The notes: a model not told the origin generated them from the sequence alone. DNA of 12,035 nucleotides from an uncultured Solirubrobacterales bacterium (GCA_937973575.1 CALJKH010000175.1:1-12035), one strand, 5' to 3'. Counted from the stretch's first letter, positions 6,060-11,855 are shown. Numbers and translations: made by a program.

Positions 6060-6062
6060 GTT
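6057..6062 (+). promoter_or_regulatory. -10-like box of the short-chain dehydrogenase overlapping the upstream stop codon
   Basis: TAAGTT ends 7 bases before the ATG at 6070. Its first three bases are the TAA stop of the RibD-C-like gene. The bases between (CCCCGGA) contain no usable Shine-Dalgarno spacing. Confidence 0.4.
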
Positions 6063-6069
6063 CCCCGGA

Positions 6070-6840
6070 ATGAACCCACTTAAAAAGTCAGCACTAATCG
6101 CAGGGGGCGCGTCCGGCCTTGGCGCCGCAACAGCCCGAGTCCTTCACGCAGCAGGCGCGGAGGTAACCATCGCCGACCGTGACCAGGAGCGTGGCGAGGC
6201 GCTCGCAGCAGAGCTTGGCGAAGGCGCGCACTTCGCCCACATGGATGTCACCGACCCAGTTCAGGTGGAGGCGGCAGTCCAACACGCGTCCACCCTTGAG
6301 GGTGGCCTGCGGATCACAGTCTGCTGCGCTGGCATCGGCTGGGCTGAGCGCACAGCCAGCAAGCACGGCGCTCACAGCCAGCAACCGTTCGAGACTGTCA
6401 TCGGCGTCAACCTCATCGGCACTTTCAATGTGATGCGCTTCAGCGCGGCAGCGATGCTGAACAACGAGCCTGAAGGCCCAGATGGTGAGCGCGGCGTGAT
6501 CGTCAACACTGCAAGCATCGCCGCCTACGACGGACAGATTGGCCAGCTTGCTTATGCGGCCAGCAAGGGCGGCGTTGTCGCCATGACCCTTCCTGCAGCT
6601 CGGGACCTCTCACGCGAGCACATCCGGGTGAACACGATCGCCCCAGGCCTCTTCGACACTCCACTTCTCGCCTCACTTCCGGAGGAAGCACGACAGGCGC
6701 TTGGCCAGACGATTCCCTTCCCGCCGCGCCTTGGCGACCCCGCCGAGTACGGGCAGCTTGCCAAGGCAATCATTGAGAACCCAATGCTCAATGGTGAGAC
6801 GATCCGCCTTGACGGCGCGATCCGCATGGCGCCGAAGTAG
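6070..6840 (+). CDS. Short-chain dehydrogenase, 3-hydroxyacyl-CoA dehydrogenase type (HSD10-like)
   Basis: The 256-residue classical SDR has a Rossmann loop AGGASGLG (11-18), an acidic NAD selector in TIADRDQ (D36), the MDV turn (58-60), and catalytic Asn114, Ser149, Tyr162 and Lys166 (NTASI...YAASK). The C-terminus IPFPPRLGDPAEY (215-227) plus IIENPMLNGETIRLDGAIRM (234-253) is the hallmark of the HSD17B10/type II 3-hydroxyacyl-CoA dehydrogenase group, which oxidises 3-hydroxyacyl-CoA, including 2-methyl-3-hydroxybutyryl-CoA of isoleucine breakdown, with NAD+. Oddities: the usual N/T of the NAG motif reads VCCAG (84-88), and the glycine loop starts with Ala instead of Thr. ATG 6070 is chosen over an upstream ATG at 5962 because the family's N-terminus begins there. 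It converges on a thiolase and acyl-CoA dehydrogenase, forming a beta-oxidation-type gene set. Confidence 0.9.
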   Translation: MNPLKKSALIAGGASGLGAATARVLHAAGAEVTIADRDQERGEALAAELGEGAHFAHMDVTDPVQVEAAVQHASTLEGGLRITVCCAGIGWAERTASKHGAHSQQPFETVIGVNLIGTFNVMRFSAAAMLNNEPEGPDGERGVIVNTASIAAYDGQIGQLAYAASKGGVVAMTLPAARDLSREHIRVNTIAPGLFDTPLLASLPEEARQALGQTIPFPPRLGDPAEYGQLAKAIIENPMLNGETIRLDGAIRMAPK

Positions 6841-6855
6841 GCCGACGCGCAAACA

Positions 6856-6895
6856 AAAACGGCCGACCCCTCACTGACGAGGAGCCGGCCGTTTT
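6856..6895. terminator. Bidirectional rho-independent terminator between convergent genes
   Basis: Perfect 10-base arms AAAACGGCCG (6856-6865) and CGGCCGTTTT (6886-6895) enclose an inner CCTC/GAGG helix with an ACTGAC loop. A-run and T-run flank both sides, so it can end transcription from the SDR (plus) and from the thiolase (minus), whose stop lies at 6920. Confidence 0.88.
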
Positions 6896-6919
6896 CAAGC
6901 CTTCAGTGTCAGCTGGTGA

Positions 6920-8089
6920 CTACGCGCCGATGCGCTCAATCAGCATTGCTTGGCCCTGACCCTGTGCGACGCACATGGTCTCGATGCCGTAGCGGCCGCC
7001 GAGTGTCTCGAGGTCGTTGAGCAGCGTGGTCATGATGCGAACGCCAGTCATGCCGAATGGGTGACCGAGGGCGATTGCTCCACCGTGTGGGTTGAGCTTT
7101 GCCATGTCGATACCGCACTCCTTGGCGATCGGGATTACCTGCGCTGCGAAAGCCTCGTTGAGCTCGACAACGTCGATGTCCTCGATCGTCAGGTTGGCAC
7201 GGTCAAGAACCTTCTTGATTGCGCCAATCGGAGCGACACCCATGTACTCAGGCTCATTGCCAGCAGTTGCTGACGTGATGATCCGGGCACGCGGTGTGAG
7301 GCCAAGCTCAGCTGCCTTCTCTGCGCTCATGATCAAGCAGGCTGCTGCGCCGTCGTTCAATGGGCAAGCGTTACCAGCGGTAACGGTGCCACCCTCCTTG
7401 AATGCTCCGTCAAGGCTTGCAAGGCGCTCAAGGGTTGAATCGGCACGGGGGCCGTCGTCCTTGGTTACGAGAGTGCCGTCAGCAAGGGGAACAGGAACGA
7501 TCTCCTTGTCGAAGAAGCCGGACTCCTGAGCTGCAACAGCAAGCTCCTGTGAACGCTGTGCGTAAGCGTCCTGCTCCTCACGGGTTACGCCGTAACGCTC
7601 AGCAACGTTCTCAGCAGTTACGCCCATTGCGATGTAGGCGTCAGGCTGCCCTGGCTCCTTGCCTTGGAGCTTCTCGTTCTGGTCCATTGGGCGGGCTGCT
7701 TCCTGCGCCTCGTTGAACTTGGAAACGAACTCAACGCCAGCTGCGATGTAAACGTCACCCTGGCCTGCAACAACAGCGTTGGCTGCTGTGCGGATGGCCT
7801 CAAGGCCTGATGCGCAGTAGCGGCTGACAGTGGTGGCTGTTGTCTCCTGGCCGAGCTTCTCGCTGAGGAGAACGCCAATGCGGCCAATGTTGTTGGCCTG
7901 GATTCCTTGCGGAAGGCCACAGCCGGTGATTACTTCCTCTACTGAGGCTGGGTCAACGCCGGGGTTGCGCTCAAGCAGTGCGTCGAGAACGAAAGCGAGA
8001 GTCTCGTCCGGGCGAAGGCTTGACAGTGAGCCCTTGAAGGCGCGGCCTACTGGTGTGCGGATTGAGTCAACGATTACTGCTTCGGGCAT
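6920..8089 (-). CDS. Acetyl-CoA C-acyltransferase (thiolase)
   Basis: The 389-residue protein has typical thiolase length. The first catalytic Cys92 lies in SRYCASGLEA (89-98). NEAFA (311-315), GGAIALGHPFGMTG (336-349; His343), and the second Cys373 in MCVAQGQGQA complete the active site; the last motif is usually C-x-G-G-G-x-G, so AQ in place of GG is slightly unusual. The enzyme splits 3-ketoacyl-CoA with CoA to acetyl-CoA and a shortened acyl-CoA (or works in reverse), in the cytosol. AAGGAG 9 bases before the ATG gives a good Shine-Dalgarno sequence, and there is no -10-like box, so it is probably cotranscribed with the acyl-CoA dehydrogenase 53 bases upstream. With the convergent HSD10-like dehydrogenase it points to fatty or branched acyl-CoA degradation. 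Chain-length preference (acetoacetyl-CoA versus longer) is not determined. Confidence 0.93.
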   Translation of the reverse strand: MPEAVIVDSIRTPVGRAFKGSLSSLRPDETLAFVLDALLERNPGVDPASVEEVITGCGLPQGIQANNIGRIGVLLSEKLGQETTATTVSRYCASGLEAIRTAANAVVAGQGDVYIAAGVEFVSKFNEAQEAARPMDQNEKLQGKEPGQPDAYIAMGVTAENVAERYGVTREEQDAYAQRSQELAVAAQESGFFDKEIVPVPLADGTLVTKDDGPRADSTLERLASLDGAFKEGGTVTAGNACPLNDGAAACLIMSAEKAAELGLTPRARIITSATAGNEPEYMGVAPIGAIKKVLDRANLTIEDIDVVELNEAFAAQVIPIAKECGIDMAKLNPHGGAIALGHPFGMTGVRIMTTLLNDLETLGGRYGIETMCVAQGQGQAMLIERIGA

Positions 8090-8098
8090 TGGGAAAAG

Positions 8099-8104
8099 CT
8101 CCTT
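8099..8104 (-). promoter_or_regulatory. Shine-Dalgarno sequence of the thiolase gene
   Basis: AAGGAG lies 9 bases before the ATG on the minus strand. It is the clearest Shine-Dalgarno sequence in the window and belongs to a gene that appears to be internal to an operon, which contrasts with the leaderless-type starts elsewhere. Confidence 0.7.
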
Positions 8105-8142
8105 GTGGGGTTGTGTTTAGAGATTGTGACTGGTTGTCAGGA

Positions 8143-9285
8143 CTAAAGCGACCTAGCGACAACGACGCGCTGGATTTCCTGCGCACCTTCGTAAATCTGG
8201 GTGATCTTGGCGTCACGCATCATGCGCTCCATTGGGTACTCCTTGACGTAGCCGTAGCCACCAAGAATCTGCACCATGTCAATCGTGGTCTTCATCGCAT
8301 GGTCAGCGTTAAACACCTTGGCCATTGAGGAAACAGCACCAAAGCCTGGCTCGTTGCGGTCAACGCCACAAGCTGCCTTGTAGAGAAGCTCACGGCCAGC
8401 TGCGCAGCCAATGGCGGCGTCAGCAAGCTTGGCTGAAACAGCCTGGTAGTTGATGATCGCCTGACCGAATGCCTGGCGCTCCTTCGCGTATGCCGCTGCG
8501 AAGTCGAGAGCGCCCTGCGCGATGCCAAGGCCCTGGGCTGCAACGCCGAGGCGGCTGCGGTCGAGAGTCTGCATTGCGATCTTGAAGCCTTCGCCCTCCT
8601 CACCAAGTCGGTAGTCGAGGGGGATCCGCACGTCGGAGAATGAGAGGCCGCCGGTTGGGCTGCCCTTGATTCCCATCTTGTGCTCGAGCTTGTCGATGCT
8701 GAAACCAGCTGCGTCAGCCGGGACAACAAAGGCGCTGATGCCCTTGTGGCCAGCCTCCTTGTCAGTCACTGCGAAGACGACGTACCAGTCGGCAATGCCA
8801 GCGTTCGAGATCCAGCTCTTCGAGCCGTTGATGACGTACTCGTCACCGTCGACCACTGCTGTGGTGCGCATGGACTTGACGTCTGAGCCAGCCTCAGGCT
8901 CGCTCAACGCGAAGGCTGGGCTCCACTCGCCGCTTGCGACCTTGGGAAGCCACTGCTTCTTCTGCTCGTCGTTGCCACCGATGCGGACTGGCAGGGTGCC
9001 AAGCTCGGCAACCATCAGCGTCAAGGCAGTTGAAGCACAGGCCTTGCTGATTTCCTCAACTGCGATGTTGAGTGTGAGGGTGCCGCAGCCTTCCTCGGTG
9101 TGAGTTCCGCCGTACTCCTCTGGAATGGCGATGCCGATCCAGCCGCCCTCGGCCATGGCCGTGTAGAAGTCCCACGGGAATCGATGTTCCCGGTCGTATG
9201 CCGCCCAGTAGTCGTCGTCGAACCCGCTGCACAGGTCGGCCACATGAGAGCGGATCAGCGCGAGGTCGTCGTCGGTGCTGGCCAT
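8143..9285 (-). CDS. Acyl-CoA dehydrogenase, apparently a hybrid of two subfamilies
   Basis: The 380-residue FAD enzyme would oxidise acyl-CoA to enoyl-CoA, passing electrons to ETF. Residues ~60-380 are a standard short/branched-chain type: LSEPEAGSDVKSMRT (128-141), WISNAGIADWYVVFA (158-172), HKMGIKGSPTGGLSF (202-216), the FAD/CoA segment ERQAFGQAI (269-277), LGGYGYVKEYPMERMMRD (341-358), and catalytic Glu366 in QIYEGAQEIQR. Residues 1-58 (DDDYWAAYDREHRFPWDFY, then AEGGWIGIAIPEEYGG) instead resemble a different acyl-CoA dehydrogenase group, and codon use changes at the same point: 47 of 54 codons end in G/C before the junction, against 36 of 51 just after it. The start at 9285 has a -10-like TACCCT 6 bases before it; the frame stays open to 9363, but that would overlap the divergent HD gene. 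Cotranscribed with the thiolase. Whether this exact protein exists depends on the junction being real. Confidence 0.85.
   Translation of the reverse strand: MASTDDDLALIRSHVADLCSGFDDDYWAAYDREHRFPWDFYTAMAEGGWIGIAIPEEYGGTHTEEGCGTLTLNIAVEEISKACASTALTLMVAELGTLPVRIGGNDEQKKQWLPKVASGEWSPAFALSEPEAGSDVKSMRTTAVVDGDEYVINGSKSWISNAGIADWYVVFAVTDKEAGHKGISAFVVPADAAGFSIDKLEHKMGIKGSPTGGLSFSDVRIPLDYRLGEEGEGFKIAMQTLDRSRLGVAAQGLGIAQGALDFAAAYAKERQAFGQAIINYQAVSAKLADAAIGCAAGRELLYKAACGVDRNEPGFGAVSSMAKVFNADHAMKTTIDMVQILGGYGYVKEYPMERMMRDAKITQIYEGAQEIQRVVVARSL
9106..9147. other. Composition and subfamily junction within the acyl-CoA dehydrogenase gene
   Basis: These bases encode the conserved GGWIGIAIPEEYGG (residues 47-60). 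To the left the sequence is moderate GC with many codons ending in A/T. To the right it is about 70% GC with near-exclusive G/C codon endings. This block is where two acyl-CoA dehydrogenase genes from different genomes could share enough identity to be joined by an assembler, or to recombine naturally. Confidence 0.6.
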
Positions 9286-9291
9286 GGGGGA

Positions 9292-9297
9292 AGGGTA
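9292..9297 (-). promoter_or_regulatory. Leaderless-type -10 box before the acyl-CoA dehydrogenase gene
   Basis: TACCCT on the minus strand is 6 bases before the ATG at 9285; the spacer TCCCCC has no Shine-Dalgarno sequence. Confidence 0.5.
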
Positions 9298-9315
9298 GAC
9301 GCACGCCACGTCTAC
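9295..9315. repeat. Palindrome between the divergent acyl-CoA dehydrogenase and HD genes
   Basis: GTAGAC, a 9-base centre, then GTCTAC. Each arm partly contains the -10-like box of one of the two divergent genes (TACCCT on minus, TACGCT on plus), so the symmetry may come from back-to-back promoters or be an operator controlling both. Confidence 0.4.
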
Positions 9316-9318
9316 GCT
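9313..9318 (+). promoter_or_regulatory. Leaderless-type -10 box before the HD-domain gene
   Basis: TACGCT ends 7 bases before the ATG at 9326. The spacer GGGGGTC is G-rich but not a good Shine-Dalgarno match. Confidence 0.5.
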
Positions 9319-9325
9319 GGGGGTC

Positions 9326-9886
9326 ATGGAGCAGGTGCAGTTCACCCAGATGCGCGATGGCACGTTCGAGGAGTATCAGTTCCTCCACGAACGCGAGCAG
9401 GAGTACATCGCCACCCTGCCGGATCGCATCCTCGACGGGCTGCGCCAACTGGGCGACGGCCTCGGTGGTTATCGCGTCTCACGTCTCGAGCACTCGCTGC
9501 AGTCCGCCACTCGAGCCGAGCGCGACGGCGCCGACATCGACTGGATCGTGGCCGCACTGGTGCACGACATCGGCGATGCGCTTGCACCCGAGAACCACTC
9601 GCAGTTGGCCGCGGCCATCATTCGCCCGTATGTGCGCGACGAGGTGACCTGGGTGGTGAACATGCACGGCGTGTTCCAGCAGCACTACTACGGGCACCAC
9701 GTGGGGATGGACCCCGATGCCCGCGAGGCGTACCGGGACCATCCGTGGTTCGACAGTTGCGAGCGGTTCTGCGAGCGCTGGGATCAGGCCGCCTTCGACC
9801 CCGACTACGAGTCGGAGCCGTTGGAGCACTTCGAGCCGATGGTGCGCGAAGTGTTCGCCCGTCCGGCGTTCAGCGCTGCCAGCTGA
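9326..9886 (+). CDS. HD-domain protein resembling PhnZ/MIOX-type diiron oxygenases
   Basis: The 186-residue protein has an HD-superfamily helical domain with LEHSLQ (54-59; H56), VAALVHDIGD (75-84; H80-D81), NHSQLAAAI (90-98; H91), VNMHGVFQQH (111-120; H114) and ERWDQAAFDPDY (150-161; D153). The H56-to-HD spacing of 24, the EHSLQ and GAD...AALxHDxG phrases, and the late W-D ligand parallel PhnZ, the oxygenase that cleaves 2-amino-1-hydroxyethylphosphonate, and the related TmpB and myo-inositol oxygenase. Those use a mixed-valence Fe(II)/Fe(III) pair instead of acting as phosphohydrolases. This is recalled family knowledge, not an alignment. The tyrosine and glutamate of the PhnZ lid are not at the same positions (Y49 is nearer the first His), so the substrate is probably different. 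No phosphonate genes are nearby. It diverges from the acyl-CoA dehydrogenase gene (40-base gap) and overlaps the convergent PPOX gene by 17 bases. Confidence 0.78.
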   Translation: MEQVQFTQMRDGTFEEYQFLHEREQEYIATLPDRILDGLRQLGDGLGGYRVSRLEHSLQSATRAERDGADIDWIVAALVHDIGDALAPENHSQLAAAIIRPYVRDEVTWVVNMHGVFQQHYYGHHVGMDPDAREAYRDHPWFDSCERFCERWDQAAFDPDYESEPLEHFEPMVREVFARPAFSAAS

Positions 9887-10280
9887 GTCGCTGGATATCG
9901 CTGCCGCCGTCCACCATCACGACGGCGCGCTGGGGTTCGATGCGCAGCAGCACGTGGTCGGGGTTGTCGACCGTGCCGAAGAAACCGGCTGGCGGGAACG
10001 GCAGGTCGGGCTTCGCCCACAGCCGCTGCTTCTCGTCGAGATCGGCCACCACGGAGGCGGTGCCATACACGTACGCCTCCGGCCCTGGGCGCCACATCAG
10101 TGCCACCTGACCGTTCGTGGCCACCCGTCGGGCCTTTCCGGAGCTTGCTCGGGTGAACACCCACACCACGTCGCCCTCCACGTACGGCATCACCACCGAC
10201 ACGTGCGGAGCACCGTCGGGTGTGGCCGTGGCGAGGTTCGCGAGCCCGGTGAGGTGTGCGGCAACGTCGTCCCACTGCAT
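9870..10280 (-). CDS. Pyridoxamine 5'-phosphate oxidase-like (PPOX, split-barrel) flavin/F420-binding protein
   Basis: The 136-residue small split-barrel protein contains LANLATATPDGAPHVSVVMPY (strands 1-2, residues ~13-33), VVWVFTRASSGKARRVATNG (strands 3-4 and the cofactor phosphate site with S/K/R), VALMWRPGPEAYVYGTASVV, then a helix DEKQRLWAKP. This is the fold of FMN- or F420-binding oxidoreductases and haem-binding proteins of the PNPOx-like superfamily; true PdxH enzymes are longer, so vitamin B6 synthesis is unlikely. Cofactor and substrate are unknown. ATG 10280 is preferred to GTG 10289 because TAGCGT lies exactly 7 bases before it. It sits 21 bases downstream of the lipoprotein hydrolase on the same strand, and its 3' end overlaps the convergent HD gene's end by 17 bases. 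Confidence 0.82.
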   Translation of the reverse strand: MQWDDVAAHLTGLANLATATPDGAPHVSVVMPYVEGDVVWVFTRASSGKARRVATNGQVALMWRPGPEAYVYGTASVVADLDEKQRLWAKPDLPFPPAGFFGTVDNPDHVLLRIEPQRAVVMVDGGSDIQRLSWQR

Positions 10281-10287
10281 GGGCCGC

Positions 10288-10293
10288 ACGCTA
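10288..10293 (-). promoter_or_regulatory. Leaderless-type -10 box before the PPOX gene
   Basis: TAGCGT on the minus strand is 7 bases before ATG 10280, the same hexamer and spacing as before the LLM gene on the other side of the window. It supports the ATG over the GTG nine bases upstream. Confidence 0.45.
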
Positions 10294-10301
10294 CCCGGGC
10301 G

Positions 10302-11555
10302 TCACTTCTGAACGATCTCCACAGGGGTGGGGTACTGGTCGGCCACCGAGGCGTCGAGACCGATCGGCGTGGCGTCCACCCCGAAAAGGTTCCGCAGCCA
10401 TGCGGTGACGGCGTGGTTGATGATGGGGAAGGTGGTGTTCACGTCGATGGCCGGCGGGATGCAGCCGTCTTCGCCGAGCTTGCGCAACTGCGGTTGTGCG
10501 TCGAGCAGCCCGCCCAGGCCCGATGCCTCGGCGACGCCGATGATGCCCTTGCCGTTGCCGAAGGTGCAGAAGTCGTCGAAGCCGTTGTGACCCACGCCGG
10601 TGATGGCCCAGAGCAGGCTGGGGGAGGGCACGGTCTCGAACGCCTTCCGGGTGACCGTCTCCAACGGCACCACGGCGTCCACCGTGCCGCCCAGGAAGAA
10701 CGACGGCTTGTCGGGCAAGGAGGCCGGGTCGGTCGTGGTGGTGGTGCCGTTCGGATCGCCGCGGCCCAGCAGCACGCCCGACGCCATCGACACATAGGTG
10801 TCCACCCGCGGATCCTTCGCTGCACCCACGATGGTGCCGCCGCCGGCGGAGTGGCCCAGCGCCGCGACGTGCTCGGCATCGACATGCCCGTTGAAGCGAC
10901 TGGTGGCATCGGTGCCGGCGGCCGTGATGAGGTCCAGCGACTTCAGCAGGTCGTCGACCGAGTCGGCCTGGTCGCCGCTGGCGGTGCCGCCCAGCACGTT
11001 GGTGAGGTCTCGCGACGGGTGCTCGGGTGCCACCACGATCATGCCGTAGCTGGCGAGGTGCGACGTGAGAAAACTGCTCTGCATGCGAATGCCGGTGAAG
11101 CCGTGGCTGAACAGCACCACGGGGAACGCTCCATCGGCCACTGCGGCGTCGCGGCCGGCCGGGTAGCTGTACGAGGCTTGGGCGTCGCCGGTGAGCAGCG
11201 CCTTGATGGCCGGCGGCGTGTAGTCGCGGGTGTCGTAGACATCGGTGCCGGTGGTGCCCTCCACTGCGGGGTACCACACCTCCACGAGGGGGCCCTTGGC
11301 CAACTGCAGGGTGGTGACGCCCACGGGGTACGCGCCGGGCTCGGTGAAGGCGGCGGCCACCTCGGCAGGGTCGATGGTGGTGGTGGGCGGTTCGGTGACC
11401 GTGGTGCTGGGCTGCTCGGTGACGGCGGGTTCCGTCACGGCGGGCACGGTGCTGGCGGCATCGGTGGATGCCGTGCTGCCGTCGCTGCTGCAGGCGGCCA
11501 GCAACAGCGTGGCGACGGCGACGACGCAGGTCGACAGGACACGACGGGTACTCAT
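10302..11555 (-). CDS. Secreted lipoprotein alpha/beta hydrolase (PAF-acetylhydrolase/lipase-like)
   Basis: The 417-residue protein starts MSTRRVLSTCVVAVATLLLA and then AC, a signal peptide with lipobox LLAAC (Cys22 as lipidation site). A Thr/Pro/Ser-rich linker follows (~23-60, with TVTEPPTTTI), tethering the domain to the outer membrane face. The hydrolase domain has VEVWYPA (early strand), VVLFSHGFTG (oxyanion region), MIVVAPEHP, the nucleophile elbow LGHSAGGGTI (serine in GHSAG), GGTVDAVVPLE (acid Asp) and ITGVGHNGFDDFC (catalytic His). Elements match the PAF-acetylhydrolase-like and dienelactone-hydrolase-like esterase group. Likely action: hydrolysis of an ester or lipid outside the cell; the substrate is unknown. 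The start at 11555 has GAGG about 8 bases upstream, an ATG at 11564 is possible, and the frame stays open far upstream through the tRNA, which cannot be coding. The PPOX gene follows by 21 bases. Confidence 0.87.
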   Translation of the reverse strand: MSTRRVLSTCVVAVATLLLAACSSDGSTASTDAASTVPAVTEPAVTEQPSTTVTEPPTTTIDPAEVAAAFTEPGAYPVGVTTLQLAKGPLVEVWYPAVEGTTGTDVYDTRDYTPPAIKALLTGDAQASYSYPAGRDAAVADGAFPVVLFSHGFTGIRMQSSFLTSHLASYGMIVVAPEHPSRDLTNVLGGTASGDQADSVDDLLKSLDLITAAGTDATSRFNGHVDAEHVAALGHSAGGGTIVGAAKDPRVDTYVSMASGVLLGRGDPNGTTTTTDPASLPDKPSFFLGGTVDAVVPLETVTRKAFETVPSPSLLWAITGVGHNGFDDFCTFGNGKGIIGVAEASGLGGLLDAQPQLRKLGEDGCIPPAIDVNTTFPIINHAVTAWLRNLFGVDATPIGLDASVADQYPTPVEIVQK

Positions 11556-11666
11556 GGCGGGCATCCTCGCACGGGTACGCAACGCCTGCATGGTCGAAAC
11601 CCGGGAGCATCGGTGGCGAATGCCGCTATCGTGCTGACCCGTTGTCGGGCGTGCCCGGCGGCGGGT

Positions 11667-11741
11667 GGCGACGTGGCCGAGTGGCTGAGGCAAAGGACTG
11701 CAAATCCTTCCACATGGGTTCGATTCCCATCGTCGCCTCCA
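11667..11741 (+). tRNA. tRNA-Cys (anticodon GCA)
   Basis: A full cloverleaf: acceptor GGCGACG/CGTCGCC (11667-11673 with 11731-11737), D arm GCC/GGC (11676-11678 with 11689-11691), anticodon stem AAGGA/TCCTT around CTGCAAA (anticodon GCA at 11700-11702), a 4-base variable loop, T arm ATGGG/CCCAT around TTCGATT, discriminator T, and genome-encoded CCA (11739-11741). All stems pair perfectly. It reads cysteine codons UGC/UGU. A TATCGT at 11627-11632 could be its -10, without a clear -35. A strong terminator follows 4 bases later. No repeat of its 3' end is seen in the window, so there is no sign of integration here. Confidence 0.96.
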
Positions 11742-11745
11742 GCAA

Positions 11746-11782
11746 CGAAGAAGGGGCTCCCCGGCTGGGAGCCCCTTCTTCG
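11746..11782 (+). terminator. Intrinsic terminator after tRNA-Cys
   Basis: A perfect 16-base stem (CGAAGAAGGGGCTCCC with its complement at 11767-11782) closes a 5-base CGGCT loop, beginning 4 bases after the tRNA's CCA. There is no downstream T-run; the TTCTTCG at the 3' arm is the only T-rich part, as often seen in GC-rich Actinobacteria. Confidence 0.8.
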
Positions 11783-11855
11783 CGTTCAGGAACGTGTCCG
11801 ACCCGCTCGGTCGGCGGTGGTGATGCAGAACGGCAGACACGGCGTGGCCGGTGGT

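Noticed and set aside
9286..9363. Longer N-terminus for the acyl-CoA dehydrogenase
   Set aside because: It would overlap the start of the divergent HD gene and both -10-like boxes, and the added residues show no family similarity.
9870..9886. The 17-base overlap of the HD and PPOX 3' ends as a sign of one false gene
   Set aside because: Both proteins show clear folds up to near their ends, and short convergent overlaps are common in compact genomes.
10291..11610. A 439-codon minus-strand frame overlapping the lipoprotein gene
   Set aside because: It is an Arg/His-rich shadow in another frame; the frame with signal peptide, lipobox and GHSAGG is the real gene.
11667..11741. tRNA-Cys as an integration site of a mobile element
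   Set aside because: No second copy of the tRNA 3' end and no integrase gene are visible in the window.
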